A stretch of DNA of 64,000 bases, from assembly GCA_963556195.1 (NCBI GenBank), contig OY744525.1:61822272-61886271 (forward strand), read 5' to 3'. This document shows, piece by piece, positions 1 through 10,849 of this stretch. Source of the DNA: Sepiola atlantica (taxonomy: Eukaryota > Mollusca > Cephalopoda > Sepiida > Sepiolidae). The position numbers and the translations under genes are program-made. The notes under the pieces are model-generated. The model saw only the letters and a program-made list of their open reading frames with translations, ran no database searches and was not told where the DNA came from. How positions within the stretch are numbered: position 1 is the first letter of the stretch; each line of letters begins with the position of its first letter.

Positions 1-207
1 TAAAACTTAAGATTTGATAATAGACAGAGAGAGAAAGTTTGGATTTTATTTTTATTTTCTAAATTTAATTGGCTTTGCAGACTTACCTTTTCCGATCCAA
101 ACAATCTAACCCGTGCTCAATGGCTGACCCGACGGATCACATTTTTTCCTTCTAATGTGTGTGTGACATTAAAAGGGAAATGTGATGTTTACCTATCAGG
201 TAAACAA

Positions 208-267
<60 letters not shown>
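208..267. repeat. (CA)n(TA)n(TG)n microsatellite
   Basis: A mirror-like compound tract that is self-complementary and alternates purine and pyrimidine throughout. A (CA)n tract at 385-404 follows. Confidence 0.95.
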
Positions 268-1232
268 ACAATAGTAGTGTTATAAAGACCTCAGATCGAA
301 AGCGTGACACAAGCACACATGAAACGTGAATCAGACAGAGATACACATCGACTAATCAATGCACAGCGACACACTGATACATACATACACACACACACAC
401 ACAGACACAAAGGTGTTTACTTGGGCAGGTGCTTTACGCGAATTCATATATTTGCAAAATCTGTTTCTTTCTAAACTTAAAGAAGAAAAGAATTAAATGA
501 ACCCATCGAGCTCACACGCTAAGTTCATGGTGCTGTTCTATTGGGGTTACTCGGCGGCACTCATCTCCTCTCCAAGTGGATTCTAAGCTTATATAGTACT
601 TGTTTTTATGTAGGCATCCAGAGCGTGTTACCAGATATTAAAATAGGGAAAAGAGGATTCATGCCTTATGTAAAAGGTTGTCGGCATTATCAGGCGAGAG
701 AGCGCGCACACGCACACACGAAATGAAAATGTGCTGATGTCTCCCAATTAATCTCAATATGAATAACACTTTCACACAAGACTTCGTGTGCGTGTGTTTC
801 TCGTTTAAACGTAACTTTCATAAATGCACATGGAATTATTTTTTTAAATCTATTTTTTATCGAATATTTATTGAAATCAAAAATACAATAAGGGAAGACT
901 ATAAAGAAAAATTGGTACTAATGGGTATCCAGAGGATGTCAGCCCAAACCCAAACCTAACCCTTCACATGTTTAGTGTCGTCTGCCTTTTATTTTTACGG
1001 CTTTCAAATCGTAAACTGCTTCGGTCATTTCCTCGACCGACTCGGGATTCTCAGTCGATACTGCCTACATAAGTATTGACATCTTTTGGATACACATTCC
1101 TTACATGTATCCAAATAAAAACAACAAATCTATTAATTTTTTTTGTCGAAGCAAAATGCTTCCACCCGGGCAACGCCAGGTTAATCCGGCTTGTAATACG
1201 TATTTTACTACTAATACTAATGATACTACTAA

Positions 1233-1243
1233 TACAAATAATG

Positions 1244-1278
<35 letters not shown>

Positions 1279-1279
1279 C
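1233..1279. repeat. (TAG)n microsatellite
   Basis: About 15 TAG units, with an imperfect ACTACTAATA tract just upstream. The short open frames through it (poly-Ser or poly-Val) are artefacts. Confidence 0.95.
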
Positions 1280-1895
1280 ATTTATTGCCGGTTAGTTCGT
1301 AACTGGCCAACTTCCTTCCGGCTCTGGTGATCAGTGTTCGCATCCAGGTAAAACTAGCGATTTTAAACACCGATTTTGAAGGCACTCTAGCAGACAGGTT
1401 GCTAGACACTTTCCATCCATCGTACGCGGTGACACGCGCAGACTCACAAACTTTCGTTTTGCAGACAAAGTTAAAAACAAAAACAATCATGAAATGCTCA
1501 AAGCAGCAAATCGACTCGAAAGTAGTTAAGCATTGTAAAGCTGTCGACATTTTCGGAAACCGAAGTGATTTTAACGCACAACTTTGTCAAACCGTGTAGA
1601 GAGAGGCTTTAAATACACGCTGACGTCAGAGGCACGAAAATACAATTAGACGTTGTCTAATAGCGGTGGTTAAGTGTCAGTTCAAATTAAAATGCCCACT
1701 CGGATTCAGAATAGTTAGTGACGCATTTGTTAACTATACAACAGTTCATATAACTCCGACCAACCGCAGATAAGTTAAAACGGAATTAGAACCGAACACA
1801 TAGAAAGAACATTAAATGAATCCAAGAGAACTGAAACTGCAAGAAATCTCATAATCTGACCCCCCCCCCCTCAAGAAAAAAAAGGTAATGGCACC

Positions 1896-2250
1896 AGCTT
1901 CGGTCGGTACTACACAAAATGGTTGTGAAGCGTCCCGGAGGATAGAAAGACAGAGCAGGAAGTGCACCATCCATACTACAACTGGAAGGGTACGGAGAGT
2001 ACCGGAATCCTGAGGAGGCTTATTGTCACTCAGATTCCAAAGAAAGCCAACGGCAGTTATCAGCGAGAAATAAATCGTAAACTGCTGTTAAGAGAACGCA
2101 CAGTGATTTGCAACAATCACCAAAAGAAGTAGAGAGCACTGTGAAATCTGGGGAGACCTGTCACTCAGACTACAGGGAACACCACCTGTATTTACCAGTG
2201 ATCACTGGTAATGACTCATGCGAGAATTTTTAGTGTGTAAATAATAAGAA
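1896..2250 (+). repeat. Dispersed repeat family X, copy 1
   Basis: About 355 bp shared with 22671-23010 and 46108-46470, all in the same orientation. Common blocks: ACAAAATGGTTGTGAAG, CCATACTACAACTGGAAGGG, GAAATCTGGGGAGACCTGTC, CAGTGATCACTGGTAATGAC. The 5' end has a TTCG-looped hairpin (GGCACCAGCTTCGG...). I see no tRNA, 5S or U2 resemblance and no shared open frame, so its class is unknown. Confidence 0.7.
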
Positions 2251-2749
2251 TCTGGGTAGATGTTTTGGTTATCTCCTCCTCCCCCCCCCCCCGTTTGATG
2301 ACCAGTTGGTTTGGTTTGGTCTGTCTATTCAACGCCAACGGCATATCAACCCTTTTTGGTTTTATTCAATTCCGAAGTACAATATATTTAACAGCTTATT
2401 GTAGACGATTGTTGACTCATCTCAACACAGGTTACTATTTTACCTGTGACGGGGGGGGGGGGGTATATATTTGCCAATTGTAAAGATCAGATGAAATTTT
2501 GAACTCGGTATACGCGATTTGCATTGCATAGTCCGTGAAGGTTAGGCCAATCACACACCTTTAAGGTGGTCCGTTAGACACAAGACCAGCAAGGAGAAGT
2601 GTTCCAGTATTTCGCGACAAGCGGAGGTATGCACACTAACGATACAGATGACCCCGACTTCTCGACACTCATATATTTAAAGGGTTACACATTTATTCTA
2701 AACCGCTCCACCCTCTATTTTGATTCAAGGAAGAGGAGAGGCTCCCTAT

Positions 2750-3095
2750 TTACTTGCCTCCCCACGAGGACAGAGTTAGACACAAGCTCAGTTTTTAATG
2801 TGAGTAAAATCTAGCCCTCGAAAAAGGTGTGCTCTGGATTGGGAATAAAAAATAAAGTTGCATCAGTCTAGAAGGATTTCACCTTCACTGACCGAGGACA
2901 AAAAAAGATGAAGAGTGGTATCAGAACAGATACTACACATTGCATTATTTATTTGCATAAAATATAAAATTAACATTCACTACAAATTAGGCACAAGGCC
3001 CTCAAAAGTGTGGGAAAGGTGGTGTCGTTGGTCATCCTTGGTCTGTAGTTACGACACTTTGCTCCTAACCAAAAGAACAAGGAGCATGTCAAGGG
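2750..3095 (-). repeat. Diverged U2-headed SINE, head split by an insertion
   Basis: Tail-type sequence (GTTAGACACAAGCTC) lies near 2775. Near 2917-2940 the plus strand has TATCAGAACAGATACTACAC, the complement of the U2 GTGTAGTATCTGTTCTGATA region. About 115 bp later (3055-3080) CACTTTGCTCCTAACCAAAA is the complement of the U2 TTTTGGCTAAG-type start. The ~115 bp between appears inserted. The inner part resembles the 56.6-kb copy, a second SINE subfamily. Confidence 0.55.
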
Positions 3096-3343
3096 GTCAG
3101 AATCAGTTCCTGGTGTATGTGTGACTCTTTAAATGTAAGAGTGCCGAGGAGCCAGGCTCTGTATTTACCGTGGGGCTATAACACGTGAATAATAGCCGAA
3201 AGAAGCCAGGTAGGCAATATTCAATAAAAATAAGTGACGAGTCAACGAATTTGAAGTGAAAATATATATATATTTGTGTTATAGTGGAATAATTCCAGGA
3301 GGAAATCCGGGTATGAGAGCTCAATGTAGTAAACAGAGCAATA

Positions 3344-3638
<295 letters not shown>

Positions 3639-3639
3639 C

Positions 3640-4240
3640 AAACTTTATTTCGTTAGTTTGTCATTTTGAAATACACTAGTGGATCTATTTACCTCCCCAC
3701 GAGAACTAGTTTTAACACAGAAATTCGGACACTTGTGCATATTAACATCTCCGGCAAATTAATTATTTTGATTTTAGAAAAGTTCCGTCTGCGGCAAGGG
3801 AAGCGTTCATTTTTTAATTTTTTTAATTTTTTTTTTTAGATGTTAAGGTCTATCTAAAAATGATCAAATGTAATTCTTAGATAGCGACAAGCGATATAAA
3901 TTAAAGAAAGAAACAAATAATAATAAAAATACCTTCATGCAAACTTTTTTTAGCAGGTATTTATCCATTATTCCACTGTTTTCATAATGGTGTCAGAATA
4001 CAGCAAGTTTTTTCTTTTCTTTCTTGTCTTCTTTTAAAATGTCTGATTAATTCCAACAAGGAAAAAAAAAAACGCGCCGGTTTGGTTAAATCCTCGGGGT
4101 TCAGCGGTAGCAGCAACCCAAATGGAGTGACATTTCAAAGATATTGTCAGCTTTTTTCACAACTCGCTATTGACAGGGGGAAGAAAAACAAAAGCAAACA
4201 AACTTTAATATTGAGTGAAGCGACATGTTGTGCCGAGTCG
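3640..4240. other. AT-rich, no gene seen
   Basis: Contains a short SINE-tail-like fragment near 3690 (TTACCTCCCCACGAGAACTA) and poly(T)/poly(A) runs. No other structure. Confidence 0.4.
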
Positions 4241-4249
4241 TAGATTACC

Positions 4250-4640
4250 AAGTTACTTGCTCCTCCCCACGAGGGAAAAGTTAGACACAGGGTCGATTTC
4301 TTATGTGTGGAAAAATCCAACTCCTCCCAAAAGAATAGGAACACAAACAACTATAGTCCCATCGGCGCTCCCCTCACGAATGACAGCGTCTCGTAAGACA
4401 GCCACCTCACCCCGAAAAGATGAGATAATGCCTGGGCGGATGACCTTCGCAGACCGAACAAATACTACACTTTTAACCCTAAGACTTAACATGTAGGCAA
4501 AGTTAGACACGAGGTCGGGTTTTTATGTGGGAATATACAGCTCCTTCAAAAAGGAGCACTTTGAATTGAGACAAAAATAATTGCTCTACCCGAGGACAAA
4601 ACAGATACTACCCTTTGATGCTAGCCCGAAAGTCGGTTAG
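4250..4640 (-). repeat. Diverged U2-headed SINE material (two overlapping fragments)
   Basis: The stretch near 4600-4632, read on the minus strand, gives GGCTAGCATCAAAGGGTAG then TATCTGTTTTGTC, a mutated U2 head. Two tail-like segments (GAAAAGTTAGACACAGGGTC near 4275 and GCAAAGTTAGACACGAGGTC near 4500) show that two partial copies lie here. Body segments CGGCGCTCCCCTC and GATAATGCCTGGGCGGATG are recognisable. Confidence 0.6.
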
Positions 4641-5504
4641 TACAAAAACTAAAACGAGTCTGATGTCGAGTGACCATAATTGCAAAAGTTTAAATGAGTT
4701 TACACACACACATATATATATATATACACACACACATGAACAGCGGCACCGGGGGCAGGGTGTGTGTGTGTGGGGAAGGGGCTCAAGCCCCCTCACTTTT
4801 TTGACTTGCCCACCCCCATTTTACGGTCATCAATAATTAAGTTGATATGCATGTATTTAATCGCCCCCAACACTTTTTAGGAGACCCCCCACTTTTATAA
4901 CTGTCCCGCCGGCCCTGATATATATTTGAAGTAAAATAAAATGTCGTTAAACAAAGGACTGATAAATGGAATAAAAAGGAAAATGTAATCCGAAGGGAGA
5001 ATCCTCCACTCTATAATAAATATCAATGTGTATTATATATAATACGTATCCATCTCGCCGTGCGAAACTTAGCGAGTAATAAACTACCGAACGAATCCAT
5101 TCCAAGTCGGTAGGAGAAGGGAGAAAGCAAATAGCAAGCCAGATACTCCCACCACTTTCTGAAATGAATTCGGAAAGAAATCCTTCACTATTTTCATAAG
5201 ACGCTTTCTATTTTTCCTTTCTATGCCGATAAGTTTTTTTTTCTTTTTTAAAACTTTCCAGATTGAGACGTTATTTTGTATAAATATTAGTGCGAACACG
5301 GGCGAAGCGGAAGGTGTGCAGTACTGTACACTCATTTTACATGAAGTTTTGGTTTTGGGAAGAGAGCGATGCAAAGAAGTTGTCATTTTTTTTTTTTTCC
5401 GATATTCGGTTCGAGTTTAATTTTACCGGTAACATTGACTGAACTTCGGAACCGAATAACAATTGTATAATTCTTTTAATATATTGTATTACGTACTTCC
5501 TCTG

Positions 5505-5735
5505 TAAGAGGTTAGACACAAGGTCAGGTGTGAGGTGAAGAGCACTCTTGCCTACAAAAAAATGCCTGAACAGGGGCTGTTCAGGCATTTTTTTGACGGG
5601 GCGTCAGCATTCCCCGGTAGGGGCGCCTCAGGAGATTTGCAAGAAACTAACCCCTTCTCAGAGATGAGGTAACCCCTGGGAATGTGGGCCTATTAGGACT
5701 TAACAGAACCATACCTGACACTGTCGGACTTCAAG
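5505..5735 (-). repeat. Diverged SINE of the U2-headed family (body and tail)
   Basis: AGGTTAGACACAAGGTCAGG, GCATTCCCCGGTAGGGGCG, CTCAGGAGATTTGC and a GAGGTAACCCCTGGGAATG segment match the family body and tail in order. It includes a 15-bp-arm hairpin at 5562-5592 (AAATGCCTGAACAG with GGG loop region). No U2 head is visible. Confidence 0.6.
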
Positions 5736-7530
5736 CGATACACAGAAATATTTAGACAAAACAGAAGACAAAATTTCGAAGACATACAGGGAACTTAACT
5801 CTAATAAAAGAAGAGGACAAACAAATAAACAAAGAAAACGCTTATGACAAGGATGCAAATTTCTTAACAAGATTAAATAATTCGTATAAAAGTTTAATAA
5901 CAATTTTTAAAATATTGTATTTTTGTAATTTGGTATCGGGATTTGGGAAACTTTTCCAAATAGTAAAAATGCTGTAGCGTGTACCTTTACCGGTAAACTT
6001 AAAAGAAAAAAAAACGAAAAAAAAAAAAAAAAAGAAGCGAGATTTTTGGAAAATAAAATTCACAGAGAAAATTTATGACGCGAATAATAGAAAAAGTAAA
6101 ATTTAAAACAAAAATGTTTAAAAAAAAAAAACAGTAACTTCAATTAGATAAAGAAAAAAAAACATGTAAGTAATATAGCCAGTCAGAAAAAAAAACAAAA
6201 CAAAAAAAAATTGTTAATGCTCAAAATAAACGACAAAAAGTATTGGTCGAAGTAACAAATTAAACTTAAACGAAAAGAAAGAGAGACTAACTCACTTAGT
6301 TTATCAAAAGTCAAAGACGGTACTAAAGAGGAGGAGGAGGAGTATGGGCGGTAGGAGGAGGAGGAGGAGAAAAGAGCCGGCGACAAACACTCCGACAAAC
6401 CAAATGAACTCACCTTTGCAATAGCAAAATGCTGTTGAGTCTTCTAACGTCGCTGTTGAAATGTGTTCCGGTGAGCCGAGATACAGGGAACAACGTGCTT
6501 GATGCTACCGCGGCTGCTACTGCTGTTGTTATTGTTAATGCTAATGCTACCATTTCAACCACAGACTCTTTTCTCGCCTTTTCTTTTTCTTTTTTTTTGG
6601 TTCATATTCTTCGGTTTCGTCTTGAAACTCCAGACTTTATTCCATTGCTTTTTTTTTCTTTGGTAAAGACGAAGACGCTGGCTCAGCGCTAATCCCTAGA
6701 ACAAAAGAAAAGAGAAATATTAATTTAAATAACAGTAAATACTTTGTTTTTACCTGGCAAGTTATTTATATCAAGTTTATTTATTTCATTCATAAAGAAA
6801 AGTTAAACAACTTGACACGAGCTAATTTTAACCCCGTCGTTAGGGTGGGGTTAGCGTTAGAGTTAGGGTCAGGGTCAAAGTTTGCTCGGGTCCTAATCTG
6901 ATAAAGTACCAAATATATATATATTAAAAGGGGGGGGGGCAATCTCGGCGTTAGTATCCTCCCACCGCCGATTCAATTCCACAGGGCATCCACGAGTATA
7001 CATCCAGCTTTCGGACTAGGATCAAAGTCGAATCTATTTTCCAATGAAATTGTATATATGTATGAAAGAAAGAAAGAGGGAAAAGCAATTAAACACAGGA
7101 AGAAATAAAAACAAACGGGACATTTGATGGGTTGCGTTGGGATAACTTTGTTTGATCCGAACGAATCCGGTCAAATCTTCCGTTTGTTTTTATTTAATTT
7201 TTCTTTACTGTCCTTCATACATTCTGTCTCCACGACTTTTCATTTGATCCAATTTTTAAATGGAAATTGCTACAGACAAGGCATGAAGCCACTTGATGTA
7301 AGGTGCTAAAAAATACTACTTCAAGGTCAAAAACTAACCAGCGATGAGTGTTAGATGGATAGATTCCGGGCCAGGAAACAGCAATTCTTTTCCCTTTGTC
7401 AGAAACGCCGCTCAAGGACAAAATAAGGGAAGGGAGGCGAGAGTTACGAGGCTGCCGAAACTAAACACAAGGTCCACTTTCTACTCTCTATGAGTGTTGA
7501 TTTTTGGAGCTTGGTTATAATAATAAAAAT
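5736..7530. other. No supported gene; A-rich and simple-sequence DNA
   Basis: Long A-runs (6005-6030, 6120-6215), a GGA-rich patch (6328-6372), the telomere-like patch and a G-run (6928-6938). A possible SINE-tail remnant (AACTAAACACAAGGTCCAC) is near 7458. Confidence 0.4.
6835..6880. repeat. Degenerate interstitial telomere-like repeat
   Basis: GTTAGGGTGGGGTTAGCGTT then AGAGTTAGGGTCAGGGTC, variants of TTAGGG, the animal telomere repeat. Shorter TTAGGG-like patches occur at 39523-39532 and 40445-40455. Confidence 0.5.
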
Positions 7531-7562
7531 TTGTGTCCTAATTAAAATTTTAACTATCTACC

Positions 7563-7610
<48 letters not shown>

Positions 7611-7682
7611 CATAATTAAAATTTTAACTATCTACCGAATATATATATATTTGTGTCATAATTAAAATTTTAACTATCTACC

Positions 7683-7729
<47 letters not shown>

Positions 7730-7735
7730 CACACA
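7531..7735. repeat. Compound repeat: 36-bp unit alternating with TA tracts
   Basis: Three copies of TAATTAAAATTTTAACTATC + TACCGAA (7536, 7612, 7654), each followed by a (TA)n tract of different length and joined by TGTGTC. Probably one microsatellite duplicated with its flank. Confidence 0.9.
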
Positions 7736-7859
7736 CACATACTGGTGGTTAGGTCCATCCATCTGGTTATGAGCCTTTTGCGCATTAGCAGGTGTTTTGC
7801 CATTGTCATCCCCATGGTTAAACAATGAAAAGCCCCCTGGGGTTGGGGATGGACAAGAG

Positions 7860-8200
7860 TAATTTACTCCTCTCCAGGAGTTAGGCACAAGGCCAGTTTT
7901 TATCCTACTCCCACAAGTAAGATGTGACCCAAGCTCGGGTCGGAAAGTGGGGGTTGAAAAGCCAACGCCCGAGAGGTGAGCACTCTGACCATCAAAAATT
8001 GCCTGGGCAGCCCCGTCGGCATTCCCCGGTAGGGGCGCCTCAAGCAGTAAGCAATTAACTTACTCCTCCCCAAAGAGGGGAGGCAAAGCCTGGGAGGGTG
8101 GACCTCCTAGAACTGCACAGGACAATCCCATAGACCGGCGTAAATCAAGCCCCGAAGGCCAAGACAATACCAGTCTATAGGGTGCAGTATCCATCGGAAC
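7860..8200 (-). repeat. U2-headed SINE, minus strand, truncated at the head
   Basis: The body and tail match the 11.2-kb and 53-kb copies closely, including the turn CCCCGAAGGCC and the segment GGCATTCCCCGGTAGGGGCG. The copy stops at the position equivalent to GTTCCGATGGATAC, just inside the U2-derived head, and is followed by unrelated sequence. It also holds the SINE segment (CGCCCGAGAGGTGAGCACTC) that the 11.2-kb copy lacks. Confidence 0.8.
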
Positions 8201-8245
8201 TGGACAAGATGGGTGACATAAATCCTTTATTTGATATATATACAC

Positions 8246-8660
8246 AGTAGCCCCCCTCCCTCTGCTATTCGCGGGGGTTACGTTCCAGACACACGCGCAA
8301 ATAAGAAAAAATCCGCGAATAGATTTTGATATCTCAAAGTTCACTAAAAAATCAGGTTTTAGTACATTAGCATGTGTTTTTTTGCACGAAAACCAACAAA
8401 TTAGCGTAAATTGATCCTTTCTGCTTGCAAGTTGGTTGATTTTCTTTTAATATTTCAGTTTTGTATGAGATTTGCAAAAATTTAGAATACCAATTTAATC
8501 TGAATCCTTACGGAATAATTAGCGTTTTTAATTGCGTTTTTTTTTTGTCATATTGGCCTTAGTTGGACTTAAGTGATTATCCTATTTGTAAGTTCTACCG
8601 AATTTATGGCGAAAATGTTAAATCAATGTTCATGCTGAAAATCCGCGAATATGTTTATAA
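8246..8660. mobile_element. DNA-transposon-like terminal fragment
   Basis: CAGTAGCCCCCCTCCCTCTG, then CTATTCGCGGGGGTTACGTT and AAAATCCGCGAATAG form the GC-rich, self-complementary type of end (TATTCGCGG/CCGCGAATA) common in TIR DNA transposons. A second AAAATCCGCGAATATG is at about 8638. The opposite terminus is not recognisable, so this is a truncated copy of uncertain superfamily. Confidence 0.4.
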
Positions 8661-9967
8661 ACAGAATTAGGTATATTTTAAGCGGGTTGGTCCATATGTA
8701 AAATAATGATGCAGACATGTTGAGTAATAACGCATAAGACGTCACGGGGAGGCTAATGGCATGATCACGCAATAATGAAGAAAAGTCGAAGACTAGATAG
8801 ATTGTCAATTAGGCTAAAATAACAACGGAAATGAATCGGTGACCTTTGAACGAGTCCAGGTGTGTGAGGTCGACGAGTTCATTTCGGAGTATGGCGTCGT
8901 AAAAAAAAACGACTCGGTAACCTTTAAAAGAGTCAGGTGCACGAGGCCATAAGAGGAAGGCACCCGGAGTGCAATGTCAGAAATTAAAACGGCGGTTTTA
9001 AACGAGGGAAGAAGGAGCGCTTACGTAGCAGAGATCGAGTTGGAAGGATATAGAGAAAAACTTGTCGTGGGTCAGCCCCGAAGAGAGATACCCCCACCAC
9101 GGCCGAACTGCCGTAAACAACTGGCGTGGGAATCACAAGCCTTCTCTAGATTTCGGGAGCAGACTACAACAGAACGTATTGTCGTGTTTCCCTCTAGGTT
9201 GCAAGGTAAATCACTCTGCCTGGTTTTCGTGAAAATAACCTACGTTGGGTAGAGTCGAAAATCAACCGCCGTCAAGGTAAAGAAAGAGGTTTCTTCGTAA
9301 GACAAGGGAAAGAACAATAATGACAAAGGACTTTTGCTAACTAAGAAATATTTAATTATATATATGTGTATACCCAACGTACACCAGCTGGTGGTGAAGA
9401 ATAAATAAACAGAATTTCTCGAGCACGTCCTTGTCTCTATCGTTGTGTTTTGTTTGATGCTACCGGGTCCCCCGAAGGAACGGGTATTGCAACACATATA
9501 GTAGATGTGGTATTGTCGTGACTTCTGAAATCAAAGTGGACAAATTGCGAAAGATTGAAAGTAACAGTGCTTGGAAAATGGGGGAAAATTCGTCTAGTTA
9601 AAGGTAGAATAGACACGGATAACCAAGGACCCATCACCCCACACCTTTGACGGCCTTGTGCCTAAATTGTAAATGAAATTGAGTTTTATTTACAAATAAA
9701 TAATGCAACTGTAGCTTGTGTTCTGTTCAGGGTCAAAGGAGGAGAACTCCTACTGGTAAATGTGCGAGATAGAAAAACAGAAAAAAAGCAGTGAGCATCG
9801 AGAAGAAGCCATCAGAAGAAGGAATGAAGAGTAAAACAGTGTGAAAAGGAATGGGTGAATAAGAGTAGGATAAGACATTGAGAGCATATGCATTGTTACT
9901 GCTGGTTTATATTATTAGACTGGGCTAGTCTTCAGGCTGGTTGGAGAAAATGTACAATATCAGATTA
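8661..9967. other. No assigned gene; one unrecognised 92-codon open frame
   Basis: The frame 8974-9252 (starting MSEIKTAVLNEGRRSAYVAE) has a non-repetitive composition and could be a retroelement gag-like or host exon fragment, but I recognise no domain. Upstream, GACTCGGTAACCTTTAAA-type sequence is imperfectly repeated (8840 and 8910). At 9400-9440 an AATAAATAAACAGAATTTCT block looks like a transcript 3' end. Confidence 0.3.
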
Positions 9968-10849
9968 CTAGCTGTAACATATCCGGCGTTGCCCGGGATT
10001 CTTTAATTTCAGTTTTATTGCGCTTTCTATTTAACTATACCGTTTCTTTTCTTGGCCAAAATGTCTTTTTTTTAATAGAATTTTGATATGACGATGATGA
10101 TGAGGGTGATGATGATGATGGTGTCTTTGTTACGAAACTGGGTTATTAAACAAAAATAAAAAAATAAAAAACGAAACGAAGTGGCATTCACCCGAGGCAT
10201 GTTGTGCCGGCTTCTTCCGAAGAATAAAGTTTCTAGGGAATATTAAATTTACAAGTCACGTCTATATCCCGGTAATGATGACGCTCTCTTCCGTTTGTTT
10301 TTTTGTTTTTTTTGTTTGTTTTTTCAAAATTACCGTATTTTAAAAAAATAGGATTTTAAAGTTAAATTTAATTATCATGTTATCATTTGGTTATTAAAGT
10401 ATGAAATACAACAAGCCGTTATAAATTATAAGTTATTTTGTTAAGGTTATGTTGTTTTAATCTCTATTTTTAAAATGTTAAAGTCAGAAATGATTTTCTT
10501 ATTCGACAGTTTAAATGCTTCCAAATTCCTTTAAAATCGCGAAAGGTTACGAGGTAATAAATTCTTTTTTTTCTTCAACTTATTAATAAAAGAATAAAAT
10601 GACTGACTTCTTTACGAATAAAACGAAATGCATTCTGGTATATTTCATTTCGTAATTATTTAAAAAAAAATTTAAATAGGATTTTTATAAAAGTTCGTTT
10701 TCGTAAATTATGCAAAGGCATTATTTGTATCAATCAATAACCGATTATTAATAAATAATAACAATAATGTGTAAGTCACGTAGGGGCGAGAAAAACAATA
10801 CCTACATACAGACACGAGAAGTACTAACACAATTTTATTAATATTAAGA
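9968..10849 (-). mobile_element. Non-autonomous Helitron, family H, complete
   Basis: Read on the minus strand the element begins TCTTAATATTAATAAAATTG at 10849 and ends with the hairpin-forming CCCGGGCAACGCCGG, a short spacer, then CTAG at 9971-9968. The flanks give an A before TC and a T after CTAG, the A|T target of Helitrons. The body is AT-rich, with a GATGATGATG patch, and has no Rep/helicase coding. The 5' end matches the 54.85-kb copy over more than 50 bp. Confidence 0.78.

Larger units (their letters stand above)
1..1895. other. No supported gene; microsatellites and one higher-GC patch
   Basis: Apart from the listed microsatellites, 1280-1650 is richer in G+C and CpG than its surroundings and open on both strands for 90 codons (1327-1599 plus; 1278-1550 minus). 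Neither product is recognisable. A TTTAAAT stretch (1608-1614) and a perfect TGACGTCA (1621-1628) lie just after. Nothing else seen. Confidence 0.4.

Noticed and set aside
4700..4740. (CA)n(TA)n(CA)n tract as a regulatory element
   Set aside because: Ordinary microsatellite, many of which occur in the window.
4741..4918. A hAT-like element with GGGGGCAGGG...CCGGCCCTG ends
   Set aside because: The ends are weakly similar and I found no flanking 8-bp duplication.
9380..9500. Possible LTR with polyadenylation signal and primer-binding site
   Set aside because: No matching second LTR, no clear tRNA-complementary site and no gag/pol nearby.
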